The notes below the pieces were generated by a model that saw nothing but the letters and a program-made list of their open reading frames with translations, had not been told where the DNA came from and ran no database searches. Made by a program: the position numbers and the translations under genes. A DNA stretch of 64,000 bases from Prunus persica (Eukaryota; Streptophyta; Magnoliopsida; Rosales; Rosaceae): contig NC_034016.1 of the NCBI RefSeq assembly GCF_000346465.2, forward strand, positions 21,444,442-21,508,441, in the 5' to 3' direction. The stretch's first letter is position 1, and every line of letters starts with the position of its first letter. Below are positions 9,398 through 20,700 of this stretch, piece after piece.

Positions 9398-12371
9398 ATG
9401 GTCAATAGTGGTACTGCTAGTAAACAAGGGGAATCCTTAAGAAAAGGAAGTAAGAACAAGAGAAAATTAGCTGACCCTTCTCTGGAGAATACAACTTCTC
9501 CCCTAACTGTATTCCCTCAGTGTGAATTATCTCCAGAAATGTGTCCAAAATTGAGTGACAATGTGTCAGTGGATGCTGGGGTGGTTCAGCCCAAAGAAGA
9601 AGTGGAAGCGGGAGCCTTTGAATGTACAGATTGGGATGATCCCATTGTGTGTCAGCTGGAAGAACTGTTGCTGTCTTATTTGCAAGCAATTTTCCAGAGT
9701 GCAGTTAAGCAGGTTGCTGAATGCGGGTACAGTGAGGAGGTTGCTGAAAAGGCTGTTTCAAGAGGCGGCCTTTACATTGGCAGTAAAGACCCTCTATCAA
9801 ATATTGTTAATGATACTCTGGAATTTCTTAACAAAGGGAAGGGTTTTGATGCTTCAAGAGATAATGAGTTTGGTAATTTACAGCACCTGGTGGAGTACAC
9901 AATGCTAGAAATGATCAGTGTGCTTAGGGAGGTGAGGCCATCCTTATCAGTTGCGGAAGCAATGTGGTGGCTGTTGATCTGTGACTTAAACATTTTGCAA
10001 GCCTGTACATCGGAAGGAGATCCATTAAGTGCTTTTGAAGAATCCTCAAGAGCGAGCTCCTCTGATTCTTCCTCTACCCAATTAAGATCAGAGGCAACTA
10101 GCTTTGAAACCATCCATCCAAATCCCAATCCCAACCAAGCAAATTCCTCAATGCCTCCACTCTCCCATGCTCAAGAGAGAGCTCCTCAAAACAATTCGAC
10201 TGAAGCACTCAAATTTGGAAGTTTCCCTAACGTGCCCAACTCCAAACATTCTCATGCGCCTGGAGGGCTAACCCCTGAGAAAGACAGTTTGTCATCTATG
10301 CTTGACAGTCTTGAAAAATGCTTAGGCTTCACTGAGGAATATATGCAAAACAAATCTCAAACATGTACCTCTGAAGAAAAGTCAGGAGCCGTTCGAAAAT
10401 GGCGCACCAAGAAAGAATTAGCAGCACTTCGGAGGAAGTCCTTCCATATGGAGAGAAATTACAGGGCCTATGGGTCAAAAGGAGGCTTCAAGTCAGGGAA
10501 AGTCACAGTTGGTGGTTTCTTTGTGGAGAAGAGGATGAAGCCTCCGCCTGAACTTCCTGGAGCACGTACAACAGTTGGTTCCTCAAAGTCAAGTGCTCAA
10601 GGTGGAGCCACCATCCCTTCAGCAGATGGAAGGCATCATGCTTCCACCAGTAGTCCATCTGCTTCACCTGCAACAGGTTGCTCATCAACAGTACCTGAAA
10701 AAGGTGCCATATCTTCCTTGCCTTCTACAGATACCAAGTTTTCCCAGAAATCTGGGTTGGAAGAGATATCTGGACCTAAGACCCCAGTTTGCACCTCCGA
10801 ATCCCCCAAGATTCTTGATTACTGTGCTGGCATTCCATATGATAAGTCTCTAGGAAAGTATGTACCACAAGATGAGAAGGATGAGCTGATTTTGAAGCTA
10901 GTTCCTAGGCTGGAGGAGCTGCAGAATGAGCTACAAGGCTGGACTAAGTGGGCCAATGAGAAGGTTATGCAGGTTTCTCGTAGGCTTAGTAAGGAACGGC
11001 CTGAACTTAAAACACTGAGGCAAGAGAAGGAAGAAGCGGAGCAATTTAAGAAGGAGAAACAAATGTTGGAGGAGAACACCATGAAGAGGCTGTCTGAGTT
11101 GGAGCATGCCTTGAACAATGCAACTGGCCAGGTTGAGAGAGCTAACTCTAATATCTGTAGGCTTGAGGTGGAGAATTCCACTCTGAAAAAGAAGTTGCTT
11201 GATGCCAAAAAAATAGCTTTGGAGAAAGCAAGACGTCACCTGGATGCATTAGACCAAGAGCAGAGATCACTGAAAAGGGCCCAGGCATGGGAGGGGGAGA
11301 TAAGCTCATTGCAGGAGGAGCTTGAAACAGAAAAGAAGAAGGTGGCTTCACTTCAACAGGATCTAGGCAAGGCAAAAAGTGTCCATCATCAAATCGAGGT
11401 ATGCTTCTTCAACGTGGATGTAAAAGTTACCTTTCAGAAACAAGTTAAGTTGGATCGCTTGTGGGATACTGGTGAACAAGTCTTAAGTCACTGGAAAAGG
11501 TCGTGGCCTTGTTTTCAAACAAAATGTTTGCTTGTGATGGGATCCTACTAAGTCAACAATTGTTCTCACTGAGCATAATAAGGAATCTTCTTTTTCCATG
11601 AATTGTTCACACGATTGTATACATAAAATTTCCACTTGAGCTTTGGCTCAAGCGATAAGGGGTGATGGGGTTGGGGATGGTTTAGTTATGACCTTAAAAA
11701 CCAAAATTTAATAGACAGTCAACACACATGTGATACTAGTTGGTACTATTCAAGTGTTTGCTGGTGTAAATTGATGGCCCAGTGATGTGCTGGTTGTTAT
11801 TTCTTACTAATGATGATAAATTTTACAGGCTAGATGGAAACGGGAGAACACAGAAAATGAGAAACTACTTGCACATGCTAACTCCATGAGAAATGAAAGA
11901 GAACAGCGTGAAGCTTCGGCAAAAGTGGAGGAGGACAAGATCAAACAGAAGGCAGAAAATGATATGCAGAAGTATATGGAAGACATCAAAGAACTCGAGA
12001 GCAAATTATCTGAATTTCAATTGAAGTCTGACTCTTCAAGAATTGCAGCACTAAGAAGGGGAGCTGCTGGAAGCTTTGGAGGTTGCCTGTTAGACAGAAA
12101 GACACTGATGGCAACAAAGGGAACCCAAAATTTTACCAGCATCAAGAGGGTAATGAATTCCGAGGACTATTTTGGGACTGGAAGTTTGAGACAGGACCGC
12201 GAGTGTGTGATGTGCCTATCTGAGGAGATGTCAGTGGTTTTCCTTCCGTGTGCGCATCAGGTTGTTTGTGCAAAATGCAATGAGCTTCATAAGAAACAAG
12301 GAATGGAGGACTGCCCTTCTTGTAGGACCCCAATTCAACGAAGGATCAATGTGCAGTATGCTCATCCATAG
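9398..12371 (+). CDS. RF298: RF298/RF4-like RING-type E3 ubiquitin ligase
   Basis: Two coding exons, 9398-11398 and 11829-12371. They join in phase at Gln-Ile-Glu|Ala-Arg-Trp and give 847 aa. The start MVNSGTASKQGESLRKGSKN is preferred because the ATG at 9314 lies before a splice acceptor. The N-terminal third has a UBA-like conserved block (DDPIVCQLEELLLSYL, AEAMWWLLICDLNILQ). A low-complexity middle follows, then a long coiled coil (about residues 490-770). A C-terminal RING of the C3HC4 type ends the protein: CVMCLSEEMSVVFLPC, HQVVCAKC, CPSC, with the tail RRINVQYAHP. This layout is that of the plant RF4/RF298/MIP1-like family, presumed E3 ligases. The intron at 11399-11828 carries a short repeat-like piece around 11640. 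Symbol by family resemblance only. Confidence 0.9.
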
Positions 12372-12834
12372 TGTGTAAACCTTCTAGTGAGAATAGTGAC
12401 TGGATAATGAGAGCAATCATTTGAATGGATCAATGGAGGAAACTTTAGTTAAATTCGTTCCTACTATGGTGGATTTTGTTTTCTTTTATTTTCTGGGTCA
12501 TACAGGTCATAGAGGTGGTTCAACCCCAAAAAGAAATAGACAGAGAAGAGTTTGTGGAGTCATAGTTGCCTTGTAAAGTGTAGGATGACCTTTTTATATA
12601 ATATGAAATATGCCTTCTGCAATGTTCCTTTAATTCTGGTTCTTTTCAACCTGGATTTTTCTTTTCTTAAAAAAGAACTAATGGTTAGACTTCATACTCA
12701 TATAAGTAAGAATTTTTATCTTCCTAATGCTGCTGTATTTCACATCTACTGAATACTGATAGAGTGAGTGTTCTTCAATTCCAAAAATAAGTAATTCAGT
12801 TATAATTGAATTAGCCGAACAGAATGAACAAGAA

Positions 12835-12916
12835 GTCGATATGTCCGAGTGGTTAAGGAGACAGACTTGAAATCTGTTGGGCTTCGCCCGCGCAGGTTCG
12901 AACCCTGCTGTCGACG
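12835..12916 (+). tRNA. tRNA-Ser (anticodon UGA)
   Basis: An 82-nt class II tRNA. The acceptor stem GTCGATA pairs with TGTCGAC (one G-T pair). The anticodon arm is CAGA-CTTGAAA-TCTG with anticodon TGA. A long variable arm (GGGCTTCGCCC) follows, and the T arm contains GGTTCGAACCC. The discriminator base is G, as expected for serine tRNAs. No intron is present. A short run of T lies just after the 3' end (CTTTTCTTCTTTTTTG), suitable as a Pol III terminator. Confidence 0.95.
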
Positions 12917-13623
12917 ATTCTTTTCTTCTTTTTTGTTTAATTGTGCTATATCCCGACATGAAACTCTTCTTCTTGAAGGTGCTTTGCACTCTCACACACA
13001 CATATTTCAAAGCCTCAAAATTTTATTTTCATTTTTATGGTTAGAAGAAGAAGAAGCAAAACCAAGAAACCACCTGCTTCTTAACCTGCTGTACCATTTG
13101 AAGGCAATGCACAAGTTCACCCTAATAAAGCTGCATGGCCCTTGAAGGCATGAGGTGGGCTTCTGCATAAATGAGTTTTCTGGTCATTATTATTTCTGCC
13201 ATAAATTTCTTGATCTTTGGGCCAATTCCCAGGTGAGACTTATATATCCATGCTTTCTGCTATATCTATCTATAAATTTAAATTAAAGTAGGAAAGAACA
13301 GCAGCCACACACCATTAATTGAAATCTCTATCTGGTCACAATTGGGCAAATGATTGGCCATTCTCATATATATATATATATATATAATGCTACCTACCCA
13401 AAATTGCTGCTCTACATGTTCAGCATGATATTTGAAGAGTAAATAAGTATATAGACTTGTTTGATTTGATCTGACAGACCCAAAAAAAATCTGAAAAGTT
13501 TGATCAAAACCTCATGTTAGACTGGTAGGTCTTGAAATCCAGGAAGCCAGTTGACCTAAGAATCAAATTAATCCTCCTTTCCATCTCTAGCTAGCAAACA
13601 ACATCTTTAATATTCCATATTGC

Positions 13624-13672
<49 letters not shown>

Positions 13673-14734
13673 GATTATGGGCCTCACTGTTTCTTATTCC
13701 ACTAGAGACTAGGACAGCCACTAAAATATTCCGATCTCAATCTTCCAAGAGCCCAAAAAATGATGATCAGGTGCTGAGGGAGGGTTACGTACGTGGGGCA
13801 ACAAGAGAGAAAATAAGAGCTGTCATTTTGCTGAGAAAAGAAGAGCTGCCAATAATCCCATGCATCAGATTCATATCCAGCTAGAGACCCACACACACTA
13901 AAATAAAACAAAGTCACCTCCATAAAGACATAAACAAATCCCAACTCACCTACTATTCTTTTATTTATATCCCTCATTTATTATTCTTCATCTTCCAGAG
14001 AATGCCGAGTCCATTTTTGTAAGCATTTGTTGTCTAACTCTCTTGGCTTTTCTATGCTCACTATTTTATTTCTCTTCGATTCGGGTCTGACATTTTTTAT
14101 TTTTATTTTTATTTTTATTTTTTCTTTCAGGTCAATGACATATTATTTTGTTCGAGTATCAATTTATGTATAATATAAATTCACGGTGCGACAACATAAC
14201 ATATTTATTTAACTAGAAAAGAACAGTCGGAGTCGGAGGAGAGAATTAATGGGCCTTTGTATTTAAGGATGATGAGAGGAGGAGGAGCCCATAGGGCCCT
14301 ACAACACCTCATTTATAGTAGTTGACAAGTAATGGACTCCAGCAGTCCAGCTCCACTAGGCTTGCATAGGAGTTGGATACGCCGGATTTCAGGTGACGTG
14401 GCGTTCGAAATAAGAATCCTACTTCTACTTGCATGCATGGCCTGTAGTTGTCGGGCAGGGGCTTTAATTTTCTTATTAATTTCTTTTTGCCTTTCTCAAA
14501 AATAATTATTCACATTTCTTTCTCTCTTTATTTATTTATTGGACCTCACTAATTAAACAACTCATTTCCATTATCTTAATCTTAAATCCCAAACCAAACG
14601 ACATGACATTTCTCTAAAGTCCAATAAACCCACTAGCTAGGAGCAGGCCGGCCGGGCATATACAAATAATGCAGTTCTGCATTTTTCTTTGTTTCTTTGG
14701 AGAGACTATGGAGCAGTTGGGAATAGGATTTCAC

Positions 14735-14779
<45 letters not shown>

Positions 14780-15020
14780 CGAATCTATATGCATCATCAT
14801 TAACCCCTAAAGTCTTATTCAACCCCTAGTTGACCGCCAAGTGTCACCAACCCTTTTCCTAGAAGACTCCTTCCACATTTTCACCTTCTATCTAACAAAA
14901 GTTTAAGTCACTAAACTAATCCTTCTACTTCCATAAAATTCGTGCCTAACAACACGAGAGAGCCAGAGTTGAAAACAACTCTGCAGCTTTCTCCAATTTC
15001 CCTTTAAAATTCTCATTCTC
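12917..15020. other. Intergenic stretch with microsatellites
   Basis: No gene recognised. Contains (TA)n at 13366-13386, (CT)n at 13626-13671 and (CT)n at 14738-14778. The second CT tract and the CT-rich DNA after it are likely promoter/leader of the DNase-I-like gene starting at 15021 or 15087. Confidence 0.6.
13626..13671. repeat. (CT)n microsatellite
   Basis: About 23 CT units without interruption. Similar tracts lie at 14738-14778, 20371-20397 and 44943-44969. Confidence 0.95.
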
Positions 15021-15086
15021 ATGCTCTCAACAACAACACAAAAAAAACCAGAACCAGCCATTTTGTGCCGCACCCATTTCTCCCCA

Positions 15087-18000
15087 ATGCTCAATCTCCT
15101 TAACAAGAGCCTCCTCCGTCTCTGCCACCGCCTCCGGTGGCCGGTTCGCCGCCGCTCTAGGCCCAAAGTTGTCATCAAGCGATTTGGGAAAACAAACTCC
15201 AAAAAATCTCAACTTGAGGCTAGACATGAAGCTAGCATTAATGGGTCGGCGGCAGTTCACCCTAATGGTCAATTGGGTGACTTAAAAACAGAGAGGCCTA
15301 TAAGGATAGCGACTTTTAATGCTGCCCTGTTCTCAATGGCACCTGCGGTTCCAAAAAGTGAGAAAGTTGAGAGCTTTGATGATGAAAACGGAGATAGTAT
15401 GAAGGTTAGGCACATTAACGTTCAAGCAAAGTCTGTAAATGATCGCCCAAAGAGTATTTTAAAGCAATCTCCTTTACATCCCAATTCAATGAACAACACA
15501 GAGAATCTCTCTAAGCAACAGAAGTTTGTGAAATCCAAGTTGCGGGTTTCGATCAATTTGCCTGACAATGAGATTTCTTTACTGAGAAATAGACAATTGA
15601 GCTTTTCTGAAGGAGGAGGAGGAAAGGAAGACTCTTCTTGTCCAAGTAGTAGTGGTAAGACTAGACTTCTGAGAGGAAAGGCTCCTCTGAGATCATCAAG
15701 TGTGAGCTTTTGTGCAAATATTGGTAATCGCACAGCAGATGGAGGAGAGTTTTATAGAAGCCATAGGACAGTGCTTGATGTGCTGAGAGAGTTGGATGCT
15801 GATATATTGGCTTTGCAAGATGTGAAGGCAGAGGAAGAGAAGGCCATGAAGCCTCTGTCTGATTTGGCTGCTGCTTTGGGCATGAATTATGTTTTTGCTG
15901 AAAGTTGGGCACCTGAGTATGGCAACGCCATCTTATCAAAATGGCCGATTAAGCGGTCGAAGGTTCAGAAAATCTTTGATGACACTGATTTCAGGTGATT
16001 ACAACTTTTCCTTTTCCTTTGTATATAGAATTGGTTCTTTAACATCATTCAGTAATGTCCTCTGTTTTTCTCTTTTCTAATGCTGCCTTCAAGGAAATTT
16101 CTTCGATTGAATGCTCAGTTTATGGTCCCAGACTTTGCAAAACAAAGTTGAAGACATGTTTACTTTCATATATTTTTTTTTTCATAAAGTCATCAATGAT
16201 TCTAAAGTTCTAAACTTTACCATAGAATACAATCTGATATTATTTGGGTAACTTTTCAAAAGCTAGAAAAAATAGCCCATATCGGAATCGATTCCAGTGT
16301 CCTAAATTAAATCTGTGATCTATCTGTTCATGGGCTTCTATTACCTTACAGCCTGTCTGGTTCAACTATATTAGGTCGAAAGTTTGGTGTTTTACTGAGT
16401 CTGCTATTATCTGAGTCTCCTCAGTAACAGCTGTGCTGTGCAGAGTTGTCCACGTATTTTGCAATTTTTTATATATTATCTTCTAGGTTGTCCTGAGACT
16501 TGATAATGATTCATTTCCAGAATGCACTATCAATGTTCTTAGCTGATCTACGGACATTTCCTACGATAAATCAAAGCTTCCAAATTTACTGAGTTTTTGA
16601 GGAATATCCTAACCAAGAGTTTCTTGGAAATTTGCACCTCATTTCATATAATTTCCTTGGCAACCTGATTTCTGAATCACAAATTAATGCTTTTCTTTTT
16701 TTCTTTTTCTTTTTTGGGCTGGGGGAACTAATACTTAATGCATTTCTACGCCGCATAAAATCCCAACTGTACAGATGTATCTGTCGCTTGAGAGCACTTG
16801 GTTAGTGGTGGATTTGGAATTTGGAATTACAGATGTACCAGTTTACTCATATTTCAATATCTAGCGATGTTTCTCTTTTCAGAAAGGTATCTGATGATGG
16901 AAAAGTCTTTTACCATCCATGATTGTCAATATCACTCAAACTTCACAAGGCTTAACCCTCCTAGCTAACCATAAGCTCCCTTTTAATGAAAGAGAAATAT
17001 CGCTGTTAAGGAGTATAAAAAAGTAATGTTAGGTAAGGAGTACATTGGTATGACTGGACTGCAGTGTAGGTGGGTTATGTTAATAAAATAATTAGCATGA
17101 TTGAGATACACGAGACTTTTACATCTTTCTGTTTCTTGAAAAGGCAGCATTGCCTTTAACTGTTGTTGGTCCTCTATTTTTCTGTTAACAGTGAAAACAT
17201 CATGATTAATGCTGATGTAAAATCACTTTTAGTAATAAGTGAAAATCGGACAGAAAGATTAACTAAATTGGGTGCTTGAAAATGACACACACACAGGAAT
17301 GTCCTAAAGGCCACCATAGATGTTCCTGAAGCAGGAGAAGTCAACTTCCACTGCACCCACCTTGACCATCTTGATGAGAACTGGAGGATGAGGCAGATCA
17401 ATGCTATAATCCAATCTAGCAATGAACCCCACATCTTGGCTGGAGGTCTCAATTCTTTGGATGAATCAGACTACTCTCAAGAAAGATGGACTGATATTGT
17501 AAAGGTGATACATAAGTGAGGTTTCTAATGATAATTATGTGTACTGATTATATAGTTAATTTAATCACCTTGTTTTTCTTTGGCTGCAGTATTATGAGGA
17601 GATGGGAAAGCCAAGGCCTAAGGTTGAAGTAATGAGATACTTGAAGAGTAAACAATATACAGATGCTAAGGACTTTGAAGGAGAATATGAATCAGTGGTT
17701 ATGATTGCCAAAGGCCAAAGTACAAGAACCAACCTGTACCCTAGTGTTAATTTTCCTTATTTATTTATTTTTCTCTCCCAATTAGGCCTCATTAAAAAAA
17801 TTCAGCGAATTCGAATTAATCCCCTTCTAAATGCCTAGATTTATGCTTTGATGCAGGTGTGCAGGGGACCTGCAAGTATGGAACCAGGGTGGATTACATA
17901 TTGGCATCTTCAAATTCACCCTACAAGTTTGTTCCTGGGTCATACTCAGTGTTTTCTTCCAAAGGGACATCAGATCATCATATAGTAAGAGTTGATGTGA

Positions 18001-18122
18001 TAAAAGTGGATAATGGTGTTGGAGAAGATCACACCAGAAGGCGGCAAATGAAGCAAAAGGTTACAAAGATAACAAACACTACTTCTCCATCAAAAGGGAT
18101 ATGGAAACTTCCAAAGAAATGA
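15087..18122 (+). CDS. DNase I-like (endonuclease/exonuclease/phosphatase) superfamily protein
   Basis: Four exons with matching phases: 15087-15994, 17297-17504, 17590-17719 and 17857-18122. They give 503 aa from MLNLLNKSLL. An in-frame ATG at 15021 would add 22 residues. The N-terminus is basic (WPVRRRSRPKVVIKRFGK). The EEP fold follows: IRIATFNAALFSM, a divergent ~130-residue insert, VLDVLRELDADILALQDVKA, AESWAPEYGNAILSKWP, THLDHLDENWRMRQ, HILAGGLNSLDESDY, GTRVDYILAS, and SDHHIVRVDV at the C-terminus. The metal-binding Glu of the usual LQE motif is Asp here. The usual GDFN/GDLN Asp is Gly (GGLN). The final SDHH is kept. A plant-specific group looks like this, so altered or lost nuclease activity is possible. 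Substrate unknown. Confidence 0.88.
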
Positions 18123-19415
18123 TCAGAAATAATATATAGGTTAATTGACTTGTATTTTTACAGTTTAGATTTAGTGTTGGTTTGTTAAAGGAGGGGAAGA
18201 TTGATTTACTGTCTACTTGGGTTATTAGGAACAGAACAACTGATGAAATTTGGTGGGTGTGGTTGGCATTTTTCTTTTCTTCAAATTGTACAGCAGAGTG
18301 AAAAGTTAATATATTATTATCAGAGTGATTTCTTTGTTCTTCACTTTCTTGATTTGTTTCTCATTTTGTTACCCCAGACATTGAGTGTAAACTTTGACTG
18401 AGAAAGATGAGCTGCTTTGACCATTAGTCTTATCAACCTTCCACATTAAGTGCATCCCCTTCTCAGTTCTTATATACAATTCCAAACGTGTAGTGCAAGT
18501 AACAACAACTATGGCAAAGGGAAACATTGTCTTAATTGTGCAAGACATATTTTCTTTGCCAAACCATCAAATTTTCTTGTGCAATCAATGAGTAGGAGGA
18601 GCATAGCCCAGTTGACACCTTGGGTGTCGTCCATAGATCACTCTTTGATCAATCGTTGGGTACCCAATTGGCATTCAAACGAATCGCTTTATGGAGGAGA
18701 AAATGACCTTTGTGCTCAAAGCTATGCAAATTAAAAATGAGAGCTGAGTAGTTATACGAAAAAGTGGTTCGGCACGTATTTCGTCAACTTAGTTATATTT
18801 ATGTCTTCGGCAGGTGACTTGCTTCGGAAGGTGTCTTGCTTCGGAAGGGTGAGTACCTGCAAAAGGACGCGTTCGGTAAGTCCTTGAGGTACCGGTGTGG
18901 TACCGGCCGAAGGCTCTTCGATGCTTTAGTAAGTACAGATTTAGTAATGTTAACTGACAGTTCAATCGGTAGCGTACCGTTCGTTCTGATCCCTTCTTTT
19001 TGGGGATAGGGGTCTTCTTATATAGGCCTTGGGAGGTGTGCACTATGCTCATATTTCCGATGTGAGACTGTGGACATGGATTGTGAGCATGACACGTGTT
19101 CGATGGTAAAAAGGGCCAAGATAGATGGCTTCGGTAGGAAGCATGCCGAAGGCATTTCTGCAGCCAAAATCGATCCTGTCCACGTGTTCGGTTGTCATAG
19201 GCCGTTTATCTCCGGTATAAACAAAAACAGTAATCACTTCTACGGACTACAGTCTAGTCTAAATTAATCCAATCCAATTTCTTAATTAACTAAACAAATC
19301 GATGATCACAAATTATGTAAAGTAGTCATGCACGATCAATTGGTTGTGTTCGTATTCAAAACTGTAAATCACAGAACGAACTTCTACTTGTGGTTGTTTT
19401 TCAACCGCCGGGGGG
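18123..19415. other. Intergenic, partly repeat-derived
   Basis: The first ~500 bp is the likely 3'UTR and spacer of the DNase-I-like gene. From about 18738 the base composition changes (more GC, repeated CTTCGG words), suggesting inserted repeat DNA. No coding sequence recognised. Confidence 0.5.
18738..19260. mobile_element. Possible solo-LTR or other repeat fragment
   Basis: The stretch opens TGAGAGCTGAG and closes GGACTACAGTC. It is rich in TTCGGNA-type words (GACTTGCTTCGGAAGGTG and GTCTTGCTTCGGAAGGGTG lie adjacent). It has a TATA-like TTATATAGGC near 19018, followed by GTGAGACTGTGG. The make-up is LTR-like and unlike the neighbours, but I found no target duplication, primer-binding site or coding domain. 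Confidence 0.3.
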
Positions 19416-19667
19416 TTAGTTATTCTCCACAAAAATCAAGAGCCGTCCATCGCTCCTGACTTTCTTCATAGCGAATCTTGGCCGTCCGTTCCCATTCAGT
19501 GTACACAATAATGGCGGGAAATCCTTCCTCCTCATCATCAACCTCTGATCTCTCTCTGCGACTGCGAAGTCTGCCGGATGATCAAGAAAATCAAGAACGT
19601 CACGGAGACGATCAAATTGAAATTGAATACTACCAAATTGAAGAAGATCAAATTTACCTAACACCAA
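19416..19667 (-). CDS. Short FAF-domain ORF, tandem to the next gene
   Basis: An 83-aa minus-strand frame whose second half, FPPLLCTLNGNGRPRF then KVRSDGRLLIFV, repeats the FANTASTIC FOUR (FAF) domain of the ORF starting at 20258. FAF domains have the form FPPPxxTL...G..W/F...DGRLxL. The N-terminal half (MVLGKFDLLQFG...) has no match to the neighbour. Only 21 bp separates it from that gene's stop. It may be a truncated tandem duplicate, and its start codon is uncertain. Both strands are open here, so expression should not be assumed. Confidence 0.5.
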   Translation of the reverse strand: MVLGKFDLLQFGSIQFQFDRLRDVLDFLDHPADFAVAERDQRLMMRRKDFPPLLCTLNGNGRPRFAMKKVRSDGRLLIFVENN

Positions 19668-19688
19668 TTAATTTCACAGTATAGATTT

Positions 19689-20258
19689 TCAATTTGATAA
19701 ACCCTCTCGCTTCTTCTCCGAATCTTCTCGATCATCTTCTTCATCATTAGAGTCTGAATTGTAAGAAAGCACTAGCTTCTTACTGATACTAGTGCTAGTG
19801 CTCCTCCGCTTCCCATTAGGCGGCACAGCCCTGGGGCGCTGCCCCTTGTCTATAGAAATCAAGAGCCGTCCGTCGCTCATCATACTCGTTTTCCTTTCCA
19901 GAGTGAATCTTGGCCGTCCGTACATGTCCAGCGTGGACAGCAATGGCAGCATTGGCGCCAAATTCTTCATCAGCCTCTGTTTCCTCAGCATTGACGACGT
20001 CGTTCTCAGTTTTAATGCTGAAGAAGAAGAAGAAGAAGACGACGATATTCCTGATCGGACGTCTTCATCGGCCATCGCCGTCCACAGAGTCTCGGCCACC
20101 ATGAAATCGCCGCTCTCTGAGCCCAGAATCTCCGTACACATCGTCAAGTCCGAACCCTTCGCACCAAGAAAAACATGATCTTGATGATCATGATGATGAT
20201 CAGGTCGTTGATCAAGAAATGAGTTTTGCACTTCTTTCATTTGCTTAATTGCTTTCAT
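19689..20258 (-). CDS. FANTASTIC FOUR-like (FAF domain) protein
   Basis: A single-exon frame of 189 aa. The N-terminal part is His/Asp-rich. The centre has a Ser run and a block (MVAETLWTAMADEDVRSGIS). The FAF domain lies at about residues 103-140 (LAPMLPLLSTLDMYGRPRFT, then SMMSDGRLLISIDKG), followed by a Ser-rich and acidic tail (SDSNDEEDDREDSEKK). FAF proteins are small plant regulators; in Arabidopsis FAF1-4 act on shoot meristem size through the WUSCHEL/CLAVATA loop. The domain here is divergent, closer in feel to FAF-like proteins than to FAF1-4. It is divergently placed to the GH3 gene, with 442 bp between starts. Confidence 0.65.
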   Translation of the reverse strand: MKAIKQMKEVQNSFLDQRPDHHHDHQDHVFLGAKGSDLTMCTEILGSESGDFMVAETLWTAMADEDVRSGISSSSSSSSSALKLRTTSSMLRKQRLMKNLAPMLPLLSTLDMYGRPRFTLERKTSMMSDGRLLISIDKGQRPRAVPPNGKRRSTSTSISKKLVLSYNSDSNDEEDDREDSEKKREGLSN

Positions 20259-20370
20259 TTACTAAAACTACCAACATGTTTCTATCCGCGATCAAAACGG
20301 CGTCGTTCTTCAGTCATCTCTAGCTTCGAAGGCATCAATGGCGCCGCCCGACGCCGCCATCTTCCGCCGA

Positions 20371-20397
20371 TTCTCTCTCTCTCTCTCTCTCTCTCTC
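20371..20397. repeat. (CT)n microsatellite in the FAF/GH3 intergenic region
   Basis: About 13 CT units in the 442-bp divergent spacer (20259-20700). The spacer also has CACGTGGCAGC at about 20466, a G-box-like CACGTG. Confidence 0.8.
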
Positions 20398-20700
20398 GAT
20401 CCTCTGCTCTGCTTCTTCAACGGTCCAAAACCTTTTCTTTGCTAGGCCTAGGAGAGTACATGCGGACACGTGGCAGCATATAAAAGCTCAACAAGTATTT
20501 GGGCCTAATTGGAAAATATTTCACTACACGACAGCCACCCTTGGGGTCAAACTAAAAATAACGAAAAATAGCTAAAGTCGTTTCTACCTACTAAAATACG
20601 AAAATAGTAAGGGCAATATTGAGTTTTTCTAGATACGTGTCACTCTATTGGAACAAAAGCGCGCCGTCTCTGTTCTTTTTGCCTCATTGGACTGGACGAT

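Noticed and set aside
10819..11239. Two ~100-130 aa minus-strand frames
   Set aside because: Shadows of the coiled-coil region of the RING ligase; Leu/Ser/Phe-rich with no domain.
19792..20178. Plus-strand 128-aa frame opposite the FAF gene
   Set aside because: The minus frame has the FAF domain; the plus frame is its complement.
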